A stretch of 64,000 bases of DNA from Oenanthe sinensis (lineage: Eukaryota > Streptophyta > Magnoliopsida > Apiales > Apiaceae), in NCBI GenBank assembly GCA_028671895.1, contig CM053796.1:32734860-32798859 (forward strand), given 5' to 3'. Shown here piece by piece: positions 35,245 to 46,064 of the stretch. A program made the translations under genes and the position numbers. A model generated the notes under the pieces. It worked only from the letters and a program-made list of their open reading frames with translations, was not told the origin of the DNA and did no database searches. Each line of letters starts with the position of its first letter. The stretch's first letter is position 1.

Positions 35245-38200
35245 TGTAACGATCGAGATAATTAAATCTATTTGAATAATATGAGGTATATGATTTATAT
35301 GTTTTAATGTGTTAAGATATGATATGTGATCATTTTATATGTCTAGTTGACTGCCCGTTTGACTGCATTATGCTTAATTGTTTTAATTAAGTGATTAATT
35401 GATTTTCATGCTTAATTGAGTAACTCTTTGATTTTTATAAAATTATTGGTGTATCCAATAATTATGAAATTTCATATGTGGCTTCTATGTGATCTTAGAG
35501 ACTTTCTAAAAATGGTGATGTATTTAATTCTAGTCCCAGTGATTTTATATAAATCTTTCATTCCTGTTTTATTCTAGAGATATTACTCTTCTAAATTCCA
35601 TATTTAATTATTGGAATGTCCAAAAATCATGAAATCTTTTCCAAAATGCTCCTTATATATTCTGAGACTTTTGAAAAATAGAAGTTTATTTTATTTGAGC
35701 TCAAAATTATTTTTAATGATTTTTCTACTCTTATTTTCTATTTCTGTGCTAAAACTTCAAAGATTTTTAATTAAATATTTACTCACCAGAAAAATATTTT
35801 AAAAATATGGGTAAGCTTATAAATTCATGATCTTTATTTTAAAAATACAGAAGTTATTTTTGTACCCTGTTTCTATCAAAATTCGATTTTTGAATTGTTT
35901 TAAAATTAGAAAACAGCATATGTGAAGTTACTAGTTTGCCCTTGCTTCTACTTAACCCCATACACCGCCCACTACCTCTCTTTGTTCTGTATCTTCATTT
36001 CCCAGGTCACTCTTTGCTCTCTAACCTGCGATTTGCTGTTCCTCTTTGTCATCATAGCAAATCTATGTTAGATGCGTGATCTTGATACCCTTGCTTATGT
36101 GAGCTTGATTTTAGATTACATTAGTTGCTTTGCATGTATGTATATATGCTGCTGTGTGTATATCTATGTTGAAGAGTGACATGCAAGCCCTATTAGTCAG
36201 TTATTTGTAATTCTGAAGCTCTGTTGTGATGTTAACTATGATGGATAACAAGGAAATCAAAGCTAGGTGTTGAGAATCCGATGCACGGAACTCCACCGGA
36301 GCTTTGGCCACCGGCGATGACTATTACGAGCTGGCAGGTCATGGCAATGATGTTACTTGAGCCTCTACGTAATCTATATACTAATTTTAATAATTATAGA
36401 TGCTGCATGTTTCAATCCCGAGTCGTATGATGATTTTCCGATTTAGTTGCAGTACTTCGATTTCAAGGCATTGTATAAGTTTCGTTTGTATTAATATGGT
36501 AGTAATGAAGCTCGTGAATGATTGTTGTGGCTGTGATGAGTTTGATGTATTGTTAATCGAAGGGTGCATGTCAAAATTTTATATTTTCGGCTATAGTTTT
36601 CAAAGTTGCCGTTCGATAGTTGAGTAAAACCGCATATACATGTGCGTGCTTGGACATTTCGAGTGTATACATAATTGGTGATTCAATTTATGATGCTAAT
36701 TGTCATGTTTAATTGGGGAAGATAGAGTTGCATGTCAATTTTGTGCTAATTATTCGAATAGTTCGAGTTATATGATTAATTCTCATACGATTGATAGAAG
36801 TACACCCATGGTTAGTAGTTAAATTCTAGTGTTAATTGCTATGTTCGGTTGTGAATTTCGATTGCATATCAAATTTAGATTGGTTCTTGAATTTTCCGTT
36901 TGTATTACTTATCTTCTGGGCAATTCATGTGTACTACATTTTAGTCAAAGCATGCTAAGTTGTTGGGACTATCATTGAGATGAAACGTGGATTAATTGGT
37001 TGGTAAATAGTCAAATTAGTGTTGATTACAATTTGGTTATGTAAATTCAAATGTATGATAATTATGTACATATATAATTGTTTTCGAAAATAGTATAAAA
37101 TGAGTAGTATAGGAAGTTGTTATTAAGTTAATAAATTGTGATGGATAGTTATTCGTAGCTTAAGTGATTGTTGGAATTAACTAAATTGCTTGGTTGAATT
37201 ATGTTATACATGATAGCCTTGTTCGAAATATATGTATGTATGTATTCTATATTCAAATTTCATACATTAATTACCAATATGAGTTTAATTAATTGAACAT
37301 TGGTTGTTATGATATAGAATTGAATTAAGAACTGAATTGACTATATAAATAAGCAATTCATATTTGGATTGATTCAGTCATTTTGAATGATAATAGTATT
37401 GTATATTGTTATAGCTATTGCTTGTTTGATATGGATTTGGTGCAAATGTGGTTGTATAATGGGATATGATTGACATTTATGTTTGGTTGTGTCGGTTGTA
37501 TTCCGACGGATAGCTCCAATTACATGGGAAGTGCTACCAAAATTTTCTAAAACTAAAACAACTTTGTAAAACATTATTGGCACACCACTTCTGTATAGGA
37601 AAGACTATCAGTCAAGAATACTGTGAATCAATATATGTGTCTATGTGCTATGTGCTTGCCAGTGTAGAAGTGAATATATAGCAGAGTATGTCTACAGTGG
37701 ATTGTGCATATGTGTTAAAGGGTTACATTATCGAAAGGGTAGAATAGTTAGACGTTAAAGAGAACGTCGAGAGTATATAAGATTCTGAAATAGTATTATT
37801 TATGTGTAGCTACGAAGGACATTGAGGTGAAAGACAGAGGGAAAGCTAAAGTAGAGAATTAGTGTCTGGTGTAGGCGATCTACCTGTTCAACAGCTGTAG
37901 CATTCTTTGTTGAGGCAAGTAACTACTGCCTAATCTCTTTTAACTTAAGCACTGTTTTATAAACTGCTTTATGACCCTGCAACTATATTATCTTACTTCA
38001 ATTATTTTAAGCTACAACCTGTCTTACTTTAATTGTTTTACTTAAACTGCAACCTTATACCAGTTTTGATTGCACTTTAAACTTTTCAATCCCTGAACTG
38101 CTACTGTCAGCTTTTAAACTAATTTTAAAGGTCTTAAATCAGTAACCTTGAACTATGACTTATGTCAACACCGTTTCCTTAGTAATGTTTACTTGAACTT

Positions 38201-39715
38201 TAATTCTGAACTTACCCTGTTGCTATGGCCTAACTACTGTTACAATTAAATGCCTTACAACTGTTTTCAAAACTTCTTGTTATACCTGTGAATTGACCCT
38301 GTAACCTGACTTCACTACTGTAACTTGGTTTTGGTCCCTAGTTCAAGATTTCTGCCTACTTTAATACAACAAAGACTTGTTTTGAGATTTATCCTGGAAT
38401 AAAATTTACCTCTGTCTAATGATCTTAAAAATGGATTGAAATATGGAATCCGACTTTCAAGAAGTCTTTTTCATCAAATGATTTGGTAACTTTAAAAAGA
38501 AAGGTTTTGGTTATTATAGGAATTCCGATCAAAAAATGGTTTCTGAGGATTCCTATAGGTTGGAGGCGTAAGAGGCCGAGTGACGCCGGTCCAGCACTTT
38601 TTTATGTGAAGACTATAATGAGATAGTCAATGGCTATAATGAGATAGCCCAAGGCCAATGGCAATAAGTGCCTTTATGAGTACTCTTTATGTCCAGAGGG
38701 ACTTTAGTCCGTTATGGGGACTTTACGTGGCTGATCACCCGTATTGTCTGGCGTTGTGAGAAAACTTCAACCAAAGTAATTGTTTTTAAGCAGTAAAGGT
38801 CCTAATAAGAGGACAGTTTTATAGATGATTTGAAAAGCAAAGTCCTAATGAGAGGACAATTTTCTAAAATGTTTTGAAAGAATCAGTCCTAATGAAAGCA
38901 CAGCTTTATACAAATGGACTTTGAAATGATTAGTAATGAATAATGAAATGCCTTGTTATAACTTGTCATATACAGCTTCAACTATCAGATATATCTTGAT
39001 TTGACTTGTTTCACTTGTTACACATTACTTCCTGTTATCCATCTAACCCTGCAGATTACTCCTATACTTGCAATTGATTATTATTTTCCAGTTTCTTATT
39101 TACCTTGCACCAGTGATTGAAATTATTTAACCCTGCCAGTGGTTTTATAAAAGAAAGTTTTACGAGTAATGAATACCCTGATGAGAATTTTAATTACAAC
39201 TTTGGGACAATGAGGTCCAGTAATGATTTAAAGCATGGTTTTGAGAAAAGACTTGTTAAATTATATAAGCCTGTAGAACTGTTTTTAACCTATATGGTTA
39301 CTTGCTGAGCTTTTGTAGCTCATTCTTTTATTTTCTAATATCTACAGCTCTTGAGAATCATGGTCCGTATTAAGCAGACTGCCAGGAAGAATATGTCACA
39401 CATGAACTATGTGAGGCTGGCTGAGATTGAACAGGTAGGATCGAGGCAAAGTTGGAAGGAAAAGACTTTGTTTAGTCTTGTACTTTTATTAGTAGATTTT
39501 GAGATGTTTCAGGATTTGTAATATTATTTTGGTTACTGTAAATGTAAATATAAATGAATGTAGTTGTGTGCTTGTTTCATACCATTACCTTGAAAGGTCC
39601 AGGCTAGTAGTCAGGGTCATATTTATGCGTATTTTCTATTATTGTTGTTTAGGGTGCATGCATGTAGAGTGTTAGTGACTCCCCGATCTAGACCCCGGGT
39701 CGGGAGGGCGTCACA
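35245..39715 (+). mobile_element. Solo LTR, 4.47 kb, chromovirus (Gypsy) type
   Basis: The segment begins TGTAACGATCGAG and ends GGGTCGGGAGGGCGTCACA, so it has TG...CA ends with near-complementary termini. It is flanked by a perfect 5-bp TTAAA duplication (35240-35244 and 39716-39720). There is no gag-pol, primer site or second LTR, so it is a recombined solo LTR. The length and the TGTAACG...CGTCACA ends suit very long LTRs of the Tekay/Del chromovirus kind; the clade is inferred. A spliced-leader-like exon with an ATG lies 280-370 bp from its right end. Confidence 0.85.
39348..39434 (+). other. LTR leader exon encoding an H3-tail-like peptide
   Basis: A polypyrimidine tract and branch-like ctaat precede an acceptor (tctacag, 39341-39347). 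An ATG at 39360 opens 25 codons, beginning MVRIKQTARKN, that run without a stop to a donor CAG|GTAGGA at 39434/39435 in phase 0. The exon-like layout suggests a spliced 5' leader that would be joined to a downstream reading frame in a full-length element. The peptide start resembles the histone H3 tail. Confidence 0.55.
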
Positions 39716-39873
39716 TTAAATATAATAAATTTATATAAAATAAAAGAATATATAATATTAATATAAATTCTTAGTATTATAAAATTTTATATTAAATATC
39801 AATAAAAATATCAATAAAAAATCAATTTACTTAAATATTAGTTATCCCGTTCTTCGCACGAGTTATAAACTTG

Positions 39874-40429
39874 TATTATTATAATATTTAAAACAAATAT
39901 ATCATATATACAACTCTATCACCGAAATTACTCCTTATATTTCTGCTCATGGATAATTTTATATTATATCTAAATTATATTTTATATTTTATATTTTAAG
40001 AATCCTACTCATTATATAATTTTTATTTAATATAATTATACTCATATTAAATGAACTCAATTTAATCACAATAAATTCAATATTTAAATTATGTAAAATA
40101 ATAATATATACTATGTTATTATAACCAAATTAGAGAACTTTTTTTAAAAACATTTAGGTGAAACATAGACACAATCATACGCACAATGTTGCAATGTAAT
40201 TGATTTAAGATTAATTTTTTATATTTTAATTGCTTGGATATAATTTAATTTAAACTATTAATAGTTAATCTTATAATCCATTTATAGATTAAATTATACA
40301 GGTTGCAATCTGTTGATATATATCTATAACCTGAAACCCCAGAGATACACACAATGTTTGAGTTTGAGTTTGAGTTTAAAGTACTCTTGGATGGTTGAAA
40401 AATTAAGAATATCTAATGTTATTTTCTGC
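39874..40429. other. Array spacer and Helitron fragments left of the Copia element
   Basis: 39893-40135 resembles internal and terminal parts of the Helitron family (tatactatgttattataacc near 40110). 40165-40300 matches duplicated TIR-array spacer (gttgcaatgtaattgattta). The large Copia element therefore landed inside a former TIR-array unit. No gene is seen. Confidence 0.5.
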
Positions 40430-40924
40430 TGTTTCCCAGAATAATCGATTATGAACACAAGTATATAGAATGAAATTCTGTTTTGTATTATTAATGATCT
40501 CGAATACAAAACTCTATCAAGAAAATAATGTTCTTAAGAGCTGCTAGGTTATATAACTATTGCTTAATGAATTCAACATTGAATTATAACCTATCTCTGT
40601 GTTTATATAGACACAACTACAAATACAATTACAAAACAGATTATGATAAGAATAGCTTTAATAAGGTAATTAGACTTGCACTTGAATTCCTTCTTACTAT
40701 CCAAATTAGACTCTGATTTGTCTGTTTCCTTTTCTGGTAGACTCTGAAGCTAAACTCTGTCGATCTGTCATTCTCTGATTTGAGTATTTTCTGTTAGAGT
40801 AAACTCTGATTGAGTATTCTCTGATAGAGTAAACTCTGACCGACAGCTTCCTTAAACTCTGATGACGTCAGCATAAACTCTGTTTAGTATTCTCTGACAA
40901 TCATAAGTGTTTGCATTCCTAACA
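40430..40924 (-). repeat. 3' LTR of the Sirevirus-like element
   Basis: The 495-bp copy has TGTT...AACA ends. Its outer half is ordinary promoter-like sequence, and its 40735-40905 part is packed with ctctg/aaactctg words. It matches 51113-51607 except for about nine substitutions. Confidence 0.95.
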
Positions 40925-40937
40925 ATCTCCCCCAATT
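40925..40937 (-). other. Polypurine tract of the Sirevirus-like element
   Basis: The minus strand reads AATTGGGGGAGAT immediately before the 3' LTR, the expected primer for plus-strand DNA synthesis. An identical AATTGGGGGAGAT precedes the LTR of the second element (56864-56876). Confidence 0.85.
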
Positions 40938-41024
40938 TATGCTTTAAGAATTAAAACATAAATTTCACTTATGATGTCAGAAATACAAGACAAATGCATC
41001 AGAGTTTGTTTACCCTTTTTAGAC

Positions 41025-41966
41025 TCAGATTCTTCTGTAAGAGAAGTCCTCTTTCAGAAATTGACTTAGGAGCTTTTCTTCAGCATCTTTCAATAAATCA
41101 ACAAGCTTCTCCTTCAATTCCCTCATGTTCTCAGAAGAATCATCTATTTGAATTATTGCATCCCTTAGAGCATAAATTGATGACCTCTCCATACTTTCAT
41201 CTAAGGCAATGCAACAGGTCTTCATACCATCAGGATTTAAGATTAGTGTAGGAATTCCTAACACCATTTTGACCTTTGCATCCCCTTTTTTCATTGCTCT
41301 TTCTGTTCCATCTTCAAGTATGTATCCAGGCTCATATTCTTCAGAGTTTATCATCAACAACCTTTCACTCTTCTTCTTCTCAGCTATTATTCTTTCAACA
41401 ATCTTCCTCCACCTAGAAGTTGCTTCATTTTCATCATTGAGCAGATATATAACATGTTCAAGTTCTTTAGATGCTTTATCAATCAGACTTTCTTCAGCAA
41501 TCTTCAAAACTCTCCCATCTTCTAAAAAATAAATGAGCTTCTCCTTAGCTTGAGCACCATCAAAGATATCCTTCACCACATTCACAGATATTAATTTATC
41601 CAAATATTCTTGAGATAGCTCTTCTTCAGGTTTATCTTTCAGTGAATAAGGATCTCTGAAGATGTTTGCTTCACCTCTGTAGACCTTAGCATGTGTATCA
41701 CCAATACCACCTTTATTTTTTCCAAGTCTGGCATTGAGAGTCAGAGTTTGAGTTTTTGTCCACAAAGGATCAGACCTTTTCTTTCTTACAGAGATTGTTG
41801 TTGTTGTTCTTCCTCATCATCAAAACTTGAACCACCTGGAAGAAAAATTGTTCCAGACATAGTGAAAGGTTTCTTTGGCTTAGCTGGAGCTTTTGGTTGA
41901 ATTCTAGAAGATGATCTTGTTTGAATTTCTGAAACTGGTCTTGATTGAGCAACTGGTTTGAGAGTG
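41025..41966 (-). pseudogene. Distal part of the envelope-like region, frameshifted
   Basis: After the stop at 41969-41967 the protein-like sequence continues in other frames: a Lys/Pro/Ser-rich link (PKKPFTMSGTIFLPGGSSFDD) and then, from 41765, an open frame of 246 residues rich in charged helix (SRWRKIVERIIAEKKKSERL, then ALRDAIIQI and ELKEKLVDLLKDAEEKLLSQ). It ends just before the polypurine tract. It corresponds in position to the 57950-56919 region of the second element. It is probably the C-terminal half of the same envelope-like protein, broken by small indels. Confidence 0.65.
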
Positions 41967-44879
41967 TCAATAGATTTGATTTGAATAGGCTTGGATTCTG
42001 GTTTCTTCTATTGAGCAGCAGTCTTTTTCTGAATTGGACCTTTCTTTACACTTTTTTTTTTTCTGAACTTGAGCACTAACAGCTCCAGATTTCTTCAATT
42101 CAGCTTCTACTGCAACTGGATCCATTCCTGGATGTTCTTCTTCAAACATTTTCTTTGCCAGTTCAGCATCCTTCAAGTTTTGTTCTTCAATCTTCTCTGG
42201 CTTATCTTCATCTTCAAGTTTCTTTGCTAATTCTAAATCAGCATCTATCAGAGTTTGCTTATCAGAGTTTATCTCAGTCTTTGATGTCATCAGAGTTTGT
42301 TCAATCAGAGTTTGCTTCCCATCCTTATGACTCCCTTGATCTGCATCATTAGGTTTGTCAGAGTTTAAAATTGTATCCTCCTTACATTTGTCTGCTGAAC
42401 CCTTCTCCCCCTTTCTGACATCATGCCCTGTTTTAACAGTAAGAAGCTCGACAATTGTATGTAACATGCCCTGCATAGAACTAACAGAATTAGAAAGATG
42501 AGTCACTTTAGCTTCCAATGCATCCTGTTTAGTGGAGACAGAAAGAAGTTTGGCTTCCAGAGAATGTTGAGAAGTGGAAACAGCAGTTCCGAGAAGAACA
42601 GAATGCTTGGTGACAGATGCCTTTAGATCAGAAACTTCATGTTGAAGGCCTTTGGACATAATAGTAGAGGCTTTCAAGATTGTCTTCAATTCACCAGAAG
42701 AAATTTCTTTGTCAGCTTTATTGATTAAGTCAAGAACATGAGGCCAAGAAATCTCTCTCTCAGGAATCTTCCAAGAAGAATCCCAAATGGATTGCCTGTG
42801 AGAAGAAAAAAAATCTTCAGCAGATGACTTTGCTTGGAAACTGAAATCCCTTCTGATACCCTCTGCATCAAGATCAGCTTCAATACGTCCTTTAAGATCT
42901 TCCACCACCATGTAATCAGGATACTCCATCCCTAATCTCTCATGAGCATCATGTGCATTAATAGGCCATTTCTTGTTGTTATATCTTTGAGAGTAGGGAA
43001 TGAATAGATCTGTGACTTCTTCATCAGCAAAAATCACATCATCAGAGTCTATGTCCTTCCCATCAGAGTTTGAAACATCAACAGAGTTTGGCGCAACATC
43101 AGAGTTTGATACAGGTAAACTCTGAGTACCTGCAAAAGTAATAGAACAACCTAAATCACTCTGATTTTTTAAAGTAATCTCATTAACAACTTCTTCAACC
43201 CTTTGAGCAGAAGGTTCTTGTGGGTTGTACTCCTGATCATTGCTGGCTTCATTTGCTGGAATTGTGGCTTCTATTGAACTATGATCAATAGGTTCTTGTG
43301 TGCCTGGCCCTTCAATGACTGCTACCTCACATTGAGAAGTAGGTTCTTGTGTGTCCTGGCCAAAAGAGACTGACCTCCTCTTTTTTCTTGAAAAATGTTT
43401 TGGACTGAGAGATGCTGAAGATGATGTTGATTTCTTGGCTTCCATTTTTCTTCTTACTTCTTCAGCCAGTTCCCTTGCTCTTTCATAAGATATCTCCTTT
43501 ATAAGTTGCTTTGGTGACTTTGTAGGAGAATCAGATACTTGAACTGGAGCAGCTTCACTAGATTTTATTAACTCATCAGAGTTTATCAATTTCTCAGAGT
43601 TTATCACTTTAGTGTTGAAAGGTCTTTCAGAGTTTGGCCGATCAGAGATTGGAGCGTCAGAGTTTATAGATGCATCAGAGTTTATCCCTTCAATCTTTGC
43701 AGCCTCAGAGTTTGCAATCTTGACTAGTCTTCTTTTCTTTTTCTTCTTCTCAGGAATTGGAAGAACTGTTTCTTTCTGAGGAGAAGTCTGAGAAACCTGT
43801 TCAACTGTCGTTCTCTTAGTAAAAATGAACCCTTCATCAGAATCTGTATCTTCATCAATTAACTTTCTCTTTTTGAGAGAAGATTCTGTCACTGAATTCC
43901 CCTTCCGGTTACTTGAGCCCTGTTGAGAGGTGTGTTTTGCAACTACAGTCTTTTGAGAGACTGTAGAGGTTGGCAAATGTGTTTGGGTGTCAGTGTTTGG
44001 AGGGTGACTTGGGTTTGAATCAGAGGGTGCTAAATTCTGATTCATAGCCACTGAGAGAAAATCTCTGCCATACATGGTAGGCATTCTCTGATTTAAGAGA
44101 AGCCTGACCCATGTGGGATAAAAGAGAGGAGAGAGATTACCTTTCTTAGCATCCTTCCTAGCTAGGTCAGCAAAAATTCTTTTATTCATACAAAAACTGG
44201 CTAAACTCTGATCATTCTCAAGACTTACATTAGGCAACAAATAATTAAAAATTAACTGAAGAAATCTAGCAAAGTATACAGTGTGAACATCATCATTTAT
44301 CTTGCTAGCCAACTGCCTAATTATTAAACAAGGAAAATTGAAATTGAGATTATGGGTCAGAGAATACCCAATCTGTTGAGACAGCTGCGGAATGGCATCA
44401 AAATTGGTGCATTTGGCAGTGAAAGCCCTTGTAATGCAGTCGAAGAAGAAACTCCATTCTCGTCTTAAATGTGGTCTTGTTAAACTTCCCAGTTTAGATA
44501 GGCTACCTCCATAGCCTATTGCTTTGAAAAATTCCTTGATTTGATCATCTCTAACAAAATCATCATACTCAGCCACTTCTGGAAGATGAAGAGCTTGTCT
44601 CACCACAGCAGGAGTAATGGAATACTTGCCATTCCATTGAAATATTATTATCGGCTCCTCATTATCATTAGCATTATTAAACTTTACAGTTGACCAGATT
44701 TTGAGCAGAGATTGAGCGGAGAAGTTCGTGGGTTCCTGAAGTGCGTACCCAATAGAACTGTTCTGCAGAAAATCCTGAATCACATGAAAATCCTGAGGTG
44801 CTTCATCCTTAGATAGAAGAGAGATGTAATTTGTTGCAGCAAAAGAATAGGTCTGAAAAGTAATACCCTTAGACGCCAT
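41967..44879 (-). CDS. Envelope-like ORF of the Sirevirus-like element
   Basis: The ATG at 44879 (MASKGITFQTYSF) opens 970 codons. A reading frame extends further upstream but has no ATG. Residues 1-300 form a compact region conserved in plant retrotransposon envelope-like proteins (QWNGKYSITPAVVRQALHLP, EWSFFFDCITRAF). About 300-640 is low-complexity, rich in Ser/Glu/Lys, and contains many NSD/NSE words encoded by the aactctga motif. The C-terminal part has a predicted coiled coil (LKASVTKHSVLLGTAVSTSQ and following). I see no obvious signal peptide or membrane anchor, so envelope-like describes its position, not a proven role. It lies between RNase H and the polypurine tract. Confidence 0.7.
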   Translation of the reverse strand: MASKGITFQTYSFAATNYISLLSKDEAPQDFHVIQDFLQNSSIGYALQEPTNFSAQSLLKIWSTVKFNNANDNEEPIIIFQWNGKYSITPAVVRQALHLPEVAEYDDFVRDDQIKEFFKAIGYGGSLSKLGSLTRPHLRREWSFFFDCITRAFTAKCTNFDAIPQLSQQIGYSLTHNLNFNFPCLIIRQLASKINDDVHTVYFARFLQLIFNYLLPNVSLENDQSLASFCMNKRIFADLARKDAKKGNLSPLFYPTWVRLLLNQRMPTMYGRDFLSVAMNQNLAPSDSNPSHPPNTDTQTHLPTSTVSQKTVVAKHTSQQGSSNRKGNSVTESSLKKRKLIDEDTDSDEGFIFTKRTTVEQVSQTSPQKETVLPIPEKKKKKRRLVKIANSEAAKIEGINSDASINSDAPISDRPNSERPFNTKVINSEKLINSDELIKSSEAAPVQVSDSPTKSPKQLIKEISYERARELAEEVRRKMEAKKSTSSSASLSPKHFSRKKRRSVSFGQDTQEPTSQCEVAVIEGPGTQEPIDHSSIEATIPANEASNDQEYNPQEPSAQRVEEVVNEITLKNQSDLGCSITFAGTQSLPVSNSDVAPNSVDVSNSDGKDIDSDDVIFADEEVTDLFIPYSQRYNNKKWPINAHDAHERLGMEYPDYMVVEDLKGRIEADLDAEGIRRDFSFQAKSSAEDFFSSHRQSIWDSSWKIPEREISWPHVLDLINKADKEISSGELKTILKASTIMSKGLQHEVSDLKASVTKHSVLLGTAVSTSQHSLEAKLLSVSTKQDALEAKVTHLSNSVSSMQGMLHTIVELLTVKTGHDVRKGEKGSADKCKEDTILNSDKPNDADQGSHKDGKQTLIEQTLMTSKTEINSDKQTLIDADLELAKKLEDEDKPEKIEEQNLKDAELAKKMFEEEHPGMDPVAVEAELKKSGAVSAQVQKKKKCKERSNSEKDCCSIEETRIQAYSNQIY

Positions 44880-45179
44880 TGAAGTTTTGAGATATGAAAT
44901 GTGAATAACAATTAGGGTTTGATAAAACAAGAGAGAAAGATAGAATAAACGATGTAGATGAATAATTCACAGTGAAACAAAATGAATTAAACTATTCCCT
45001 CTCAATTGCATATACCCTTTAGTGGGACACGTGGCAAGAAATAATTTGAGCAGTAATGAGTAGACCAAGTATCAAAATACAGCAAGTGTGTGTGTGCTGT
45101 GTAATAATAGGAACCGTCATTCGTGAGATACACGCGCCTTATTACAAGTCCAGTCAGAAATTAATAATTATGATGTTAT

Positions 45180-45420
45180 AAAATGAAATATGATGTCATA
45201 AATATGATCTCAGAATTTACCACTTAATCAGAGTTTACAGATCAGAGTTTATATGAGTCAGAGTTTAGTATGTACTGTCAGAGTTTACCACATACTCTGA
45301 CAGAGTTTACCATAAACACTGATAAACTGTGATCAGAGATTAGATGCTTCAATGATCAGAGTTTGTTCCATTTTCATCAGAGTTTACCCCATACTCTGAC
45401 CTATACTCTGAGTGTCTGAA
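45180..45420 (-). repeat. Noncoding cluster of the CAGAGTTT/AAACTCTG motif
   Basis: Between RNase H and the envelope-like ORF at least seven copies of cagagttta or cagagtttg occur within about 190 bp, mixed with some inverted actctgac. The interval has no reading frame, so the motif cannot be explained by codon repetition here. Confidence 0.85.
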
Positions 45421-45425
45421 ACTTG

Positions 45426-46064
45426 CTAAGTTGAGCCACTTGTCATCATCCCTAATTCAGAAACCAGTCTGTTAAATGTTGCTTCAGGCAAGGGCTTAGT
45501 AAATATATCTGCTAATTGTTGATCTGTAAGAACAAAATGTAATTCAATTGTGCCTTCCTCCACATGTTCCCTTATGAAGTGATATCTGATACTGATGTGT
45601 TTTGTCAGAGAATGCTGGACTGGATTTCCTGTCATTGTAATAGCACTTTGGTTATCACAATAAATAGGAATTTTTGAAAATTTCAAACCATAGTCTAACA
45701 ATTGATTTCTCATCCATAAGATCTGTGCACAGCAGCTTCCAGCAACTATATATTCAGCCTCTGCAGTTGATGTTGAAATGGATTTCTGCTTTTTGCTTTG
45801 CCATGACACAAGTCTTCCACCTAAAAATTGACAACTGCCACTTGTGCTTTTCCTGTCAATTTTGCATCCTGCAAAGTCAGCATCTGAATAACCTATCAAT
45901 TTGAAATCAGACTCCCTAGGATACCATAAGCCAAGATAAGCAGTGCCCTTGAGATATCTGAAAATCCTTTTCACAGCAATTAAATGAGGTGCTCTTGGAT
46001 TTGCTTGAAATCTAGCACACAGACATGTGGCAAACATGATGTCTGGTCTAAAGTAGAGAACCAA
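45426..46064 (-). pseudogene. Copia RNase H, frameshifted from the reverse transcriptase
   Basis: This is the RNase H domain of the Copia polyprotein: RPDIMFATCLCARF, then GYSDADFAGCKIDRKSTSG, STAEAEYIVAGSCCAQILWM, IYCDNQSAI and LADIFTKPLPEATFN. The three acidic catalytic positions are present. A small deletion of about 14 bp around 46060, between IGSLL and RPDI, puts it out of frame with the upstream reverse transcriptase. It ends with stop 45428-45426. Confidence 0.85.

Larger units (their letters stand above)
35028..39873 (+). mobile_element. Helitron split by a solo LTR
   Basis: The 5' end TCTATACTATATTATTATAG follows an A (35027). The 3' end has ccgttcttcgcacgag, ttataaa, then CTTG and T, a slightly decayed version of the hairpin plus CTAG seen in the other copies. 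Without the 4.47-kb insertion at 35245-39715 the element is only about 375 bp. It therefore predates the LTR insertion. Confidence 0.65.
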
